Shown in pieces: positions 17,567 through 25,289 of a stretch of DNA of 64,000 nucleotides. The notes under the pieces are model-generated. The model saw only the letters and a program-made list of their open reading frames with translations, ran no database searches and had not been told where the DNA came from. The DNA comes from Myxococcales bacterium (GTDB lineage: Bacteria > Myxococcota > Polyangia > Nannocystales > Nannocystaceae). Where the stretch lies: the NCBI GenBank assembly GCA_016793465.1, contig JAEUJW010000020.1, positions 97,069-161,068 on the forward strand, in the 5' to 3' direction. Position numbers and translations under genes: made by a program. How positions within the stretch are numbered: the first letter of the stretch is position 1; each line of letters starts with the position of its first letter.

Positions 17567-18772
17567 ATGTCGTTTCCCGCGCGCGCAGCGCTCCTTCCTT
17601 TCGCCTGCACCGGGCTGCTGCTCGGCGCGGCCTGTACTTCGACGCAGCCGGAGCCCGAGAAGAAGGCGGCGCCGGCCTTGCCAGCCAAGCAGGTCGAGGC
17701 GCCGCCGGCGAAGGCCGCCCCGCCGCCGGCTCCGCAGCTCCCGGTCGACCCGAGCCCGGACATGAAGTTCGACCCGCCGTTCGACGGCACGCCGGTGGCG
17801 AAGAGCAAGACGGCCAGCGAGATCGCGGTCGAGGACTTCGTCATCGGCGAGGGCCCCGAGGCGGTCAAGGGCGGCGAGGTCGAGGTCCACTACACGGGCT
17901 ACCTGACCGACGGCACGGTGTTCGACACCTCGCTGAAGCGGCCGCGGGCCTTCACCTTCGAGCTCGGCGCGGGCCGGGTGATCAAGGGCTGGGACGAAGG
18001 CGTCGCCGGCATGAAGGTCGGCGGCAAGCGCAAGCTGGTGATCCCCGCGAAGATGGGCTACGGGGAGCGCCGCGCCGGCAAGATCCCGCCGAACTCGACG
18101 CTGGTGTTCACCATCGAGCTGCTGTCGTTCACGCCGCCGCCGCCGCCGCCGCAGCCGCTCACCGCGTTCGAGGGCAAGCCGGTGGCGACCAAGAAGCTCG
18201 ACAAGGGCCTGGTGGCCATGGACTACAAGCTCGGCGACGGCGCCGAGGCCAGGACCGGCGACACCGTGTCGGTGCACTACCGCGGCACGCTGAAGGACGG
18301 CACCGAGTTCGACTCGTCGCTCAGCCGCCCGCGTCCGCTGGTGTTCCCGCTCGGTCAGGGCCGCGTCATCAAGGGCTGGGACGTCGGCATCGCCGGCATG
18401 AAGGTCGGCGGGCTGCGCAAGCTGATCATCCCGGCCGAGCTGGCCTACGGCGACCGCGCGCGCGGCAAGATCCCGGCGAACGCGGACCTGACGTTCACCG
18501 TCGAGCTGATGGCGGTCAAGCCGGCGACGACCCCGCCCGGCGCCGCGGTCGGCCCCGACGGCAAGCCGCTGCCGGGCGCGCCCGCGGGCACGCAGACGCC
18601 GACCGGCACCACGCCCGACGGCAAGGCCGCCACGCCCGCCAAGCCCGACGGCAAGGCGACCGCGCCGGCCAAGACCGAGACAAAGACCGAGGTCAAGACC
18701 GAGACGAAGACCGAGGTCAAGGCCGAGGCCAAGACGCCCGCCACGCCCGACGAGGCGAAGAAGGCGGGCTGA
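17567..18772 (+). CDS. Tandem FKBP-type peptidyl-prolyl isomerase lipoprotein
   Basis: 401 residues. Signal with lipobox (TGLLLGAAC), then a Pro/Ala/Lys linker to about residue 80. Two complete FKBP domains follow, about 85-187 and 205-318. Each has [16 protein letters not shown] or [16 protein letters not shown], the VIKGWD loop, GGKRKLVIP or GGLRKLIIP, and the FTIELL or FTVELM last strand; the active-site Tyr, Asp and Trp positions are filled in both. The tail (320-401) is Thr/Lys/Glu/Pro-rich with [17 protein letters not shown] repeats. It would speed proline isomerisation in exported proteins. The stop overlaps the next start (TGATG), so the FGE-like gene is coupled to it. Confidence 0.93.
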   Translation: MSFPARAALLPFACTGLLLGAACTSTQPEPEKKAAPALPAKQVEAPPAKAAPPPAPQLPVDPSPDMKFDPPFDGTPVAKSKTASEIAVEDFVIGEGPEAVKGGEVEVHYTGYLTDGTVFDTSLKRPRAFTFELGAGRVIKGWDEGVAGMKVGGKRKLVIPAKMGYGERRAGKIPPNSTLVFTIELLSFTPPPPPPQPLTAFEGKPVATKKLDKGLVAMDYKLGDGAEARTGDTVSVHYRGTLKDGTEFDSSLSRPRPLVFPLGQGRVIKGWDVGIAGMKVGGLRKLIIPAELAYGDRARGKIPANADLTFTVELMAVKPATTPPGAAVGPDGKPLPGAPAGTQTPTGTTPDGKAATPAKPDGKATAPAKTETKTEVKTETKTEVKAEAKTPATPDEAKKAG

Positions 18773-20148
18773 TGCGCGAGCGGCACGGCCGCGGCGAGCG
18801 TCGAGGCGCGAGGCCCGGGCCGGGTGCCCGGGTCGTCGCGTGTCTGCTCGTGGCGCTGGCGCCGTTCGCCGGCTGCGGGTCCGAGCTGTCGCGCGCCGGC
18901 CCCGAGCAGGCGCCGGCGTCCGCGCGGGCCGGGTCGCCGACGTACGCCAGGAGCGCCGCGGCTGTCGCGAAGGACAGCCCGGGAGCTGGCGCCGCGGGGG
19001 ACGCGTCGGCTGTCCCGAAGGACAGCCCGGGAGCCGGAGCCGCGGGGGACGCGTCGGCTGTCCCGAAGGACAGCCCGGGACAGGGTGGCGCGGGGGACGC
19101 GTCGGCTGTCCCGAAGGACAGCCCGGGACAGGGTGGCGCGGCGGGTGCGTCGGCTGTCCCGAAGGACAGCCCGGGACAGGGTGACGCGGCGGGTGCGTCG
19201 GCTGTCCCAAAGGACAGCTCCGCGCCGGGCTCCCCGGCGGCTGTCGCGAACGACAGCCCGGCGGGCGCGGCGGCTGTCCGCGGGGACAGGTTCACGACGC
19301 CGGTCGCGGGCGGCGCGGAGTTCCCGACGGCCCCGGCGCCCGCGCCGTGCGGGGCGGCGCCGGCGGGCATGGCCTGCGTGCCCGCGGGTCCGTTCGTGCG
19401 CGGCTCGGACGACGGCCCCGAGAACACGCGCCCGCGGGCCCGCGTGTGGCTGCAGACTTTCTACATGGACGTGAACGAGGTGACGTACGCCGAGTACCGG
19501 GCGTGCATGAAGGCCCGCAAGTGCCCGCCGTCGGGCCCGGGCTACACCGACTTCAGCCGCCCGCGGCAGCCGATCAACGGGGTCGACTGGTTCGACGCCG
19601 AGGCCTACTGCAAGGCCCAGGGCAAGCGCCTGCCGAGCGAGGCCCAGTGGGAGAAGGCGGCGCGCGGCCCCGACGGCGCGCTGCACCCGTGGGGCGACGA
19701 GCCCGCGACGTGCGCGCGGGCGATCATTAAAGACGAGCGGGGGCGCAGCTGCGGCGAGAAGAAGCTGTACGACAAGCCGGCGACCGGGCGCCCGTTCGAG
19801 GTCGGCTCGCGCCCGCCGGGCCACTACGGGCTGTACGACATGTCCGGCAACTCGTGGGAGTGGGTCGCCGACTGGTACACGCGCAGCTACGCCGAGTGCG
19901 GGGCGGCCTGCGCGGGCGTGGAGCCGCGGGGCCCGTGCGACGGCGCGGCGACGTGCAAGCAGCTGGCGAAGAACCCGCGCAAGCTGGTGCGGGGCGGGTC
20001 GTGGTACTGGGACGCGAGCTACGCGACGGCGATCTACCGCCGCCCGCACTACCCGGACAACCAGCCGTTTCATCACTTCGGGTTCCGCTGCGCGGCGAGC
20101 CTCGAGGAGGCCGAGCGCCTGCAGAAGCCGCCGGCGCCGGCTGGTTGA
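18772..20148 (+). CDS. FGE-sulfatase-fold lipoprotein with palindrome-derived repeats
   Basis: 458 residues; ATG overlaps the FKBP stop by one base. Lipoprotein signal ending LAPFAGC. Residues 60-175 are a repeat region: tandem 16-residue units SAVPKDSPGQGGAGDA and variants, each containing one copy of the palindrome family at DNA level. From about residue 195 there is an FGE/SUMF1 (sulfatase-modifying factor) domain: GMACVPAGPFVRGSDDG, DVNEVTYAEYRAC, NGVDWFDAEAYCKAQGKRLP, AQWEKAARG, YGLYDMSGNSWEWVADWY, VRGGSWYW and GFRCA. The cysteines that make true formylglycine-generating enzymes active (in the RGGS-x2-C region) are replaced by Tyr/Trp/Ala, so it is probably a binding or scaffold version of the fold. 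Confidence 0.88.
   Translation: MRERHGRGERRGARPGPGARVVACLLVALAPFAGCGSELSRAGPEQAPASARAGSPTYARSAAAVAKDSPGAGAAGDASAVPKDSPGAGAAGDASAVPKDSPGQGGAGDASAVPKDSPGQGGAAGASAVPKDSPGQGDAAGASAVPKDSSAPGSPAAVANDSPAGAAAVRGDRFTTPVAGGAEFPTAPAPAPCGAAPAGMACVPAGPFVRGSDDGPENTRPRARVWLQTFYMDVNEVTYAEYRACMKARKCPPSGPGYTDFSRPRQPINGVDWFDAEAYCKAQGKRLPSEAQWEKAARGPDGALHPWGDEPATCARAIIKDERGRSCGEKKLYDKPATGRPFEVGSRPPGHYGLYDMSGNSWEWVADWYTRSYAECGAACAGVEPRGPCDGAATCKQLAKNPRKLVRGGSWYWDASYATAIYRRPHYPDNQPFHHFGFRCAASLEEAERLQKPPAPAG
18960..19290 (+). repeat. Eight in-frame palindrome copies, tandem 48-bp repeat
   Basis: Copies begin at about 18960, 19008, 19056, 19104, 19152, 19200, 19239 and 19272. The central four read GGCTGTCCCGAAGGACAGCC exactly, and the outer ones vary in the loop. 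Spacing is 48 bp for the first six, then 39 and 33. Every copy is in the same reading frame (A-V-P-K-D-S). Confidence 0.9.
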
Positions 20149-20158
20149 CAGGGCCGGG

Positions 20159-20181
20159 GCCGCGGGGGATTTTCCCGCGGC
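20159..20181 (+). promoter_or_regulatory. Hairpin immediately before the DUF2505-like gene
   Basis: GCCGCGGG (20159-20166) pairs with CCCGCGGC (20174-20181) around a GGATTTT loop; the stem ends one base before the ATG at 20183. It occupies the place of a ribosome-binding site and could end upstream transcription or limit translation. Confidence 0.45.
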
Positions 20182-20182
20182 G

Positions 20183-20701
20183 ATGAAGTTCACCCTGCGA
20201 CACCAGTACCACGTCGGGCCGGACACGTTCTGGCGCGAGGTCTTCTTCGATCCGGCCTTCAACGAGCGGCTGTACCGCGAGGCGCTGCAGTTCGAGTCGG
20301 TCAAGATCCTCGAGGAGAACGTCGAGGCCGACGGCCGTCGCACCCGCAAGATGGCGGTCACCCCCAAGCTCGACCTGCCGGCGCCGATCAAGAAGGTGCT
20401 CGGCGACTCGGTCTCGTACGTCGAGGAGGGCCGCTACGACCTCGCCAGGCCCAGCTGGATCGTGCGGGTCATCCCCTCGAAGCTGGCCGACAAGGCCAAC
20501 GTCACCTCGGAGATGTGGCTCGAGCGCACCGGCCCCGGGCAGTCCGACCGCGTGGCCGAGTTCAACATCGACGTGAACATGTTCATGATCGGCGGCCTGT
20601 TCGAGAAGACCCTCGAGAAGACCATGCGCGACAGCTATCAGAAGGCGACCGACTTCACCAACGCGTGGCTGCGCGAGCAGGGGCTCGCGGGCAAGGACTG
20701 A
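20183..20701 (+). CDS. DUF2505 / START-like (SRPBCC) domain protein
   Basis: 172 residues. It begins MKFTLRHQYHVGPDTFWREV and runs through a beta-rich middle (RRTRKMAVTPKLDLPAPI, DSVSYVEEGRYDL) to a long C-terminal helix (EKTLEKTMRDSYQKATDFTN). This is the order of DUF2505 proteins, a helix-grip fold related to START/polyketide-cyclase domains, which bind hydrophobic ligands. No signal peptide, so cytoplasmic. It is 34 bp behind the FGE-like gene with a hairpin between, and convergent with the next gene 9 bp away. The ligand is unknown. Confidence 0.7.
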   Translation: MKFTLRHQYHVGPDTFWREVFFDPAFNERLYREALQFESVKILEENVEADGRRTRKMAVTPKLDLPAPIKKVLGDSVSYVEEGRYDLARPSWIVRVIPSKLADKANVTSEMWLERTGPGQSDRVAEFNIDVNMFMIGGLFEKTLEKTMRDSYQKATDFTNAWLREQGLAGKD

Positions 20702-20710
20702 GCCCGCGGC

Positions 20711-21928
20711 TCACGGGGCGGCGGCGGCGGCCTTGTCGGCGGCGCGGGTCTGGGCGAGCGCGCGCTTGCTCTGGCGCTCGCGGTAGGCCTGCTCGTCGGG
20801 GAGGGCGTCGGTCTCGAAGAAGTGGACCTCGGCGGGGTCGAACTGCTTGCGGCGCACGACGTCGTAGATCGTCCGCACCCACGGCTGGGCGAGCCACTGC
20901 TTGTACTTCCGCGCCGACTGGGCGTTGTAGCGGTAGTCCTGGTTCTTCTCCCAGGTCAGCAGGGTGCGCAGGACCACCGAGCTGTCGTCGACGTGGAGGG
21001 CGGCGATGTTGTCGCGGAAGTTGGCGGGCAGGGTGTTCCAGTACTCCTCGGCGTTCGACAGGTAGACCACGCGGATCGGCGTGGCGAGCCGCTCGGCGGC
21101 GGCGGCGAGCTGGCGGACGGCGGTGGTCTGGGTGAGGTCGGCGACCAGCGAGCGCACGCGGCCCTGACGCACGAGGTCGCGGACGTAGGCGTACTGGCCG
21201 TCGTCGGTGAGGAAGCAGGGCACGCCGGCGGCGGTCATGCCGGCGATCACGGCGTCGAGGCGCTTGGCGATGCGCGCGCGGTAGCGGCGGTACAGCAGCT
21301 CGCGGCGGCGGGCCTCGCGGGGCTCGTAGCGGGCCTTGATCGCGGCGACGGCGGCGGCCTTGTGCTCGACGCGCCAGAGGTCGCGGAAGGCCGCGGGGGT
21401 GTCGGCGGCGGCGAACAGGGCGTGGTAGACGGCGTGCACGTCGACGACCACGGGGTCGTAGTCGATCAGCCAGGCCAGCTCGCTGCGGGCCCAGCCGATC
21501 AGCAGGTACGACTGGTCGGAGCCGACGCCGAGGTAACCGCCGCGCAGGCCGCGGATCCGCGGGTGGAAGGCCTCGAGCGTGCGCTCGTTGCTCGACACGT
21601 AGTGCTGGTTCTTGCGCTCCGCGGTGACGCCGCCGAGCTCGACCGGCGGCTCGTCCTCGGGCGAGCCGAGGAATACGGCGCGGGCGTCGTCGGCGAGCGG
21701 GGCCGGGTCGGCCGGCGGCGGGGGGTCGGCGGGGACCTGCGAGATGGCCGAAGGGACAGGGTGCGTCGCGGCCGCGGGGACCTGCGGCTCGGGCGTGGCG
21801 GGCGGCGCGGCGGCCTGGGGCGTGCTGGCCAGCCGCGGCTCACCGCCGGCGCTCGAGCAGGAGGACAGGACGACCAGGGCGGCGACCGCGGAGCGCCGGG
21901 CGGCCGCGATGAGGCGAGGAGTGACCAT
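20711..21928 (-). CDS. LIC_10091-like lipoprotein
   Basis: 405 residues from ATG 21928. Lipobox in ALVVLSSCSS, then a Pro/Ala linker. The body has YVSSNERTLEAFHPRIRGLR, GGYLGVGSDQSYLLIGWARS, ELAWLIDYDPVVVDVH and LYRRYRARIAKRLDAVIAG, a pattern I recognise from the Leptospira LIC_10091 family found also in myxobacteria. The Asp-rich LIDYDPVVVDVH and the later LVADLT and VYLSNAEEYW blocks look like a Rossmann-type alpha/beta fold similar to methyltransferases, but the biochemistry is not established. Exported and lipid-anchored. It is divergent from the SGNH hydrolase gene. Confidence 0.75.
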   Translation of the reverse strand: MVTPRLIAAARRSAVAALVVLSSCSSAGGEPRLASTPQAAAPPATPEPQVPAAATHPVPSAISQVPADPPPPADPAPLADDARAVFLGSPEDEPPVELGGVTAERKNQHYVSSNERTLEAFHPRIRGLRGGYLGVGSDQSYLLIGWARSELAWLIDYDPVVVDVHAVYHALFAAADTPAAFRDLWRVEHKAAAVAAIKARYEPREARRRELLYRRYRARIAKRLDAVIAGMTAAGVPCFLTDDGQYAYVRDLVRQGRVRSLVADLTQTTAVRQLAAAAERLATPIRVVYLSNAEEYWNTLPANFRDNIAALHVDDSSVVLRTLLTWEKNQDYRYNAQSARKYKQWLAQPWVRTIYDVVRRKQFDPAEVHFFETDALPDEQAYRERQSKRALAQTRAADKAAAAAP

Positions 21929-22103
21929 ACAACGGGGTACCCAGTGTGCCCGGGTGCATGCGGGGCCGACAACTTCCGGCTGGAGCTGCGGCGCAGTTTC
22001 TCCGGCGCGCTCCGGACCGGCGCGTGGCCGAGCCAGACGCCCGCGGGCGACCCGGCGTCCCCTCGACTTGACCGTCGGCGGGCGCCTGGCGCACGTTCTC
22101 GGG

Positions 22104-23939
22104 GTGCGAGGCGAGGCCGACGGCCGACCGCGAGCCGCCCGGGACGGGCGCCCGGGTCTGCTCGCGCTGGCGCTCGCGGGCTGCTCGCTGGCGCCGAGCG
22201 CGACGCCGGGCGCGGGCGGGATGGGCGAGGCGAAGACCCCCGCGCCGGCGCACGCGGGCGAGGAGCCGGCGCCGCCGCCGGCGCTCGCCATCACGCCGGT
22301 CCAGCCGGGGCCGACGCCGATCCTGACGCCGGAGATCTCGGAGGCCCGCGCGTACGCGGAGCGCCGGATGCTCGGACGCGCGGCGAGCGAGCCGAAGAAG
22401 CCCGCAGAGGCGGCGGGGAGCGCGACGACCGTGGGGGCGCCCGGGAGCGCGATGAATGTGGGGGCGGCGGGGAGCGCGACGAATGTGGGGGCGGCGGGGA
22501 GTGTGACGAATGTTGGTGCGGCGGGGAGCGCGACGAATGTGGGTGCGGCGGGGAGCGCGACGACCGTGGGGGCGCAGGGGAGTGTGACGAATGTTGGTGC
22601 GGCGGGGAGTGTGACGAATGTTGGTGCGGCGGGGAGCGCGACGAATGCGGGGGCGGCGGGGAGCGCGACGAATGCGGGGGCGGCGGGGAGCGCGACGAAT
22701 GCGGGGGCGGCGGGGAGCGCGACGAATGTTGGTGCGGCGGGGAGTGCCACGAATGCGGGGGCGCCGGTCGGGGCCGTCGTGCCGGCTGTCCCTGCGGACA
22801 GCCTGGGGAGGTTCCGGCTGATCGAGGAGCCGGCGGCGGATCGGCCGGCGCTGGCCCGGTTTCACGCGGCGCTGCGCGACCTGGCCGCGGGGCGCGACGC
22901 CGACGGCAAGGTGCGGATCTTGATGTACGGGGCCTCGGGCACGGCGGCCGACATCTTCACCGGGTACGTGCGCGCGTACCTGCAGCGGCGCTTCGGCGCG
23001 GGCGGGCCGGGGTTCGTGCCGGCGGTGCGGATGAACGCGTGGTACCGCCACAGCGAGGTCACGCTCGAGAGCTCGAAGAAGTGGGACAAGGAGAGTGCGG
23101 TGCGCAAGACCCGGCCGCCGGAGGAGCCGCGGCTGGGGCTCATGGGCGTGTCGTTCCGGACGACCTCCCGGCGGGCCCACGCGCGCGTGATCCCCGGCGC
23201 CGGCTGGCACGGCGAGACCCTCGGCGGCGAGCTGTACGCCTGGCAGGGCCCGGGCGGGGGCACGCTGCAGGTGCGCCGCGGGGGCAAGCCGCTGGCCGAG
23301 CTGTCGACGCGGGCGCGCGCGCCGGGGCCGGCCTACGTGGCGCTGCCGCCGGCTCCGGGCTCGCAGGCGATCGAGGTGACGCCGCGCGGCGGGGGCCTGC
23401 TGCGGCTGTACGGCGTGGTGCTGGAGAGCGAGCGGGTCGGGGTGGTGGTCGACACGCTCGGGCTCGAGGGGGCGCGGGCGGCCAATCAGCTGGTGTGGGA
23501 CGAGGCGATGTGGGCCGAGCACCTGCGCCGGCGGGCGCCGGACCTGGTGGTGCTGTCGTACGGGACCAACGAGGCCACCGATATGGACGTGCCGATCGAC
23601 GTGTACCGCCGCGAGCTCGCCGAGGTGCTGGACCGCCACCGCCGGGCCGCGCCGCGGGCGAGCTGCGTGCTGCTCGGGCCGAGCGACTTCCCGGCGGGCG
23701 AGCCCCGGCTCGCCGCGATCATCGCCGTCCAGCGCGAGCTCGCGGTCGAGGTCGGGTGCGGATACTGGGACGCGCAGGCGTTCATGGGCGGGCCGGGCTC
23801 GATGACCGCGTGGGTGACGAGCGACCCGCCGCTCGCCCAGGCGGACGGGCTGCACACGACCCGCCGCGGCGCGGTCAAGAAGGGCGTGGCCTTCGCCGAC
23901 GCGCTGATGTACGCCTACGACGCCGCGGACGCGCGGTGA
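22104..23939 (+). CDS. SGNH/GDSL hydrolase-like lipoprotein with 13 nonapeptide repeats
   Basis: About 611 residues if GTG 22104 is the start; it gives a short basic lead and a lipobox (LLALALAGC). The frame is open far upstream, so the start is uncertain. Residues 105-221 are 13 tandem nonapeptides of the type GSATNVGAA. The hydrolase part has ILMYGASGTAADIFTGYVR (nucleophile S278 in GAS, the AlgX/SGNH type), LQRRFGAGGPGF, LVVLSYGTNEATD (Asn block) and ADGLHTTRRG (D581-x2-H584): all SGNH blocks. It would cleave esters or acyl groups outside the cytoplasm, perhaps on cell-wall polysaccharide. One palindrome of the window-wide family lies in frame at 22784-22803, encoding AVPADS. Confidence 0.82.
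   Translation: MRGEADGRPRAARDGRPGLLALALAGCSLAPSATPGAGGMGEAKTPAPAHAGEEPAPPPALAITPVQPGPTPILTPEISEARAYAERRMLGRAASEPKKPAEAAGSATTVGAPGSAMNVGAAGSATNVGAAGSVTNVGAAGSATNVGAAGSATTVGAQGSVTNVGAAGSVTNVGAAGSATNAGAAGSATNAGAAGSATNAGAAGSATNVGAAGSATNAGAPVGAVVPAVPADSLGRFRLIEEPAADRPALARFHAALRDLAAGRDADGKVRILMYGASGTAADIFTGYVRAYLQRRFGAGGPGFVPAVRMNAWYRHSEVTLESSKKWDKESAVRKTRPPEEPRLGLMGVSFRTTSRRAHARVIPGAGWHGETLGGELYAWQGPGGGTLQVRRGGKPLAELSTRARAPGPAYVALPPAPGSQAIEVTPRGGGLLRLYGVVLESERVGVVVDTLGLEGARAANQLVWDEAMWAEHLRRRAPDLVVLSYGTNEATDMDVPIDVYRRELAEVLDRHRRAAPRASCVLLGPSDFPAGEPRLAAIIAVQRELAVEVGCGYWDAQAFMGGPGSMTAWVTSDPPLAQADGLHTTRRGAVKKGVAFADALMYAYDAADAR
22416..22766 (+). repeat. Thirteen tandem 27-bp repeats in the hydrolase gene
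   Basis: The unit encodes GSATNVGAA, with third-to-sixth residue variants (GSATTVGAP, GSVTNVGAA, GSATNAGAA). Neighbouring units are identical or differ by one to three bases, showing recent expansion. The repeats form a linker between the lipid anchor and the catalytic domain. Confidence 0.9.
22784..22803 (+). repeat. Palindrome-family copy inside the hydrolase gene
   Basis: GGCTGTCCCTGCGGACAGCC, arms GGCTGTCC/GGACAGCC, in frame as AVPADS: the same register as the eight copies in the FGE-like gene. Confidence 0.8.
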
Positions 23940-23998
23940 GCGGGAAATCGCGGGCCCCGGCTTGCGGGCCCCGGCTGGCGGCCTATATTCCGCGGCCC

Positions 23999-24367
23999 AT
24001 GACACCGAGACCGCTGCTCCCCGAGCCCTCCCGTACGCCCGACGCCGCCGCGAAGATCGCCGACTTCCACGCCGGCATTGTCCAGGAGGTGGCCGACGCC
24101 GTCGCCCGCGACCCCGTGGTGGTGGTCGGCATGGCCCAGAACCCGGTCGTCAAGGCCGTGCGCAAGGCGCTCGGCGAGGCCGGCGTGGCCTACACGTACA
24201 TCGAGCACGGCAGCTACTTCAGCAAGTGGAAGGAGCGCCTGGCCATCAAGCTGTGGAGCGGCTGGCCGACGTTCCCGCAGGTGTTCGTGCGCGGCACGCT
24301 GATCGGCGGCAACGCCGAGACGGTCGCCGCCCTGGCCGACGGCAGCTTTAAAAATCGCCTCGGCTGA
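23999..24367 (+). CDS. Glutaredoxin-fold protein without cysteine
   Basis: 122 residues. The C-terminal half is unmistakably glutaredoxin: AYTYIEHGSYFSKWKERLAI, GWPTFPQVFVRGTLIGG (cis-Pro at P93, GG at 103-104) and AETVAALADG. At the place of the C-x-x-C or C-G-F-S motif there is instead VVVVGMAQNPVVKAVRKAL (A46-Q47-N48-P49), and the protein has no cysteine at all, so it cannot act as a thiol reductase. It may bind glutathione or a partner, or be a structural relative of monothiol glutaredoxins. It starts 59 bp after the hydrolase gene and is followed by a strong terminator. Cytoplasmic. Confidence 0.85.
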   Translation: MTPRPLLPEPSRTPDAAAKIADFHAGIVQEVADAVARDPVVVVGMAQNPVVKAVRKALGEAGVAYTYIEHGSYFSKWKERLAIKLWSGWPTFPQVFVRGTLIGGNAETVAALADGSFKNRLG

Positions 24368-24396
24368 CGTCGCGAGAAGTCTCGCAGAGCGTCGGG

Positions 24397-24432
24397 GGCG
24401 GTCCGCAAGCGGACCGCCTCCGAGAGTTTTTT
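24397..24432 (+). terminator. Rho-independent terminator
   Basis: GGCGGTCCGC-AA-GCGGACCGCC (24397-24418) forms a 10-bp perfect stem, followed after 8 bases by TTTTTT (24427-24432) and an AT-rich run unusual for this genome. It lies 30 bp after the glutaredoxin-fold gene. The rest of the gap to 24614 has only a short direct repeat of GCGGGGGGGTGG. Confidence 0.75.
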
Positions 24433-24614
24433 AAAATAAGAAATAATTAAAAGATCCGCGGGGGGGTGGGCTGCACGGGGCCGCGGAACGGTGGTCTGCG
24501 CGGTGCTGTCGAATTATTAAACCGGCGCGGGGGGGTGGCCCGTATGGCCGATGACGCTGGAAACGAGGGGCCACGGCGTCTGGACGGACGGCCCCCGATG
24601 AGACGGATTGTACG

Positions 24615-25286
24615 ATGAACGCTCGAATGATGATGTGTGGTGCCCTGATCCTGGCTGTCGGCGCTGGTTGTGACAGTCCCGGCGCGGACGAGCCGAACGA
24701 GGCGACGCTGCGGATGTGCCAGTATGACGATTTTTCGGTGGAGCTCACCGATGGGCCGAACGCCGGGCTGAAGCTGGCGGGCTCGCTGTTCTTCATCAAG
24801 GACGAGCCGGACACGCGGATCGGCGGGCACCTGATGACGGAGGACGGCGAGGTCGTGCCGCTGTCGGCGACCGTGAACGACCGCCAGGACATCGCGCTGA
24901 CGTTCCACACCGCCGCGGGCTACGTGATGGGGCTCGGGCACATGCGGGGCGCGCTGTGCGACGCGGACGACGTGGTGGGCGCGGCGATCGGGCCGGAGAT
25001 CGACGAGTCGAACGATCTCGCGCGATCCGACCGCGGGCACTGGCTGATGAGCCAGCCCAAGCAGGTCTACGAGCTGCCGAACTACTCGAGCTTCAATTAC
25101 CCCGGCGACATCGGCAACCAGGACGGCACCTTCACCAGCAACGTGACCGCCGAGCAGTGCACCGCGGGCGGCGGGGTGGTCGAGCTGCGCTGCGGGCTGC
25201 TGTGCCTCTACACCTACGAGGCCTGCCGCGGCGGCGACCACCGCGACGAGGTCATCATCAACGGCAGCAGCAACAGCAATTCGTAG
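24615..25286 (+). CDS. Hypothetical lipoprotein
   Basis: 223 residues. Signal with lipobox (LILAVGAGC), then an unassigned body. Features visible: an amphipathic beta pattern in the first half (VELTDGPNAGLKLAGSLFFI, IALTFHTAAGYVMGLGHM), three or four paired cysteines in the second half (EQCTAGGGVVELRCGLLC, EACRGG) that are likely disulfides, and an Asn/Ser-rich end. The codon mix at the start is slightly AT-richer than its neighbours. It is convergent with the CotH gene, with only 3 bp between the stops. No function can be assigned beyond a surface or periplasmic lipoprotein. Confidence 0.75.
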   Translation: MNARMMMCGALILAVGAGCDSPGADEPNEATLRMCQYDDFSVELTDGPNAGLKLAGSLFFIKDEPDTRIGGHLMTEDGEVVPLSATVNDRQDIALTFHTAAGYVMGLGHMRGALCDADDVVGAAIGPEIDESNDLARSDRGHWLMSQPKQVYELPNYSSFNYPGDIGNQDGTFTSNVTAEQCTAGGGVVELRCGLLCLYTYEACRGGDHRDEVIINGSSNSNS

Positions 25287-25289
25287 GGC

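Noticed and set aside
18960..19290. CRISPR array from the regularly spaced palindromes
   Set aside because: Spacing sequence is itself repeated and everything is in frame as linker peptide; no unique spacers.
22416..22766. CRISPR array
   Set aside because: Tandem 27-bp units without spacers, in frame within a gene; no cas genes.
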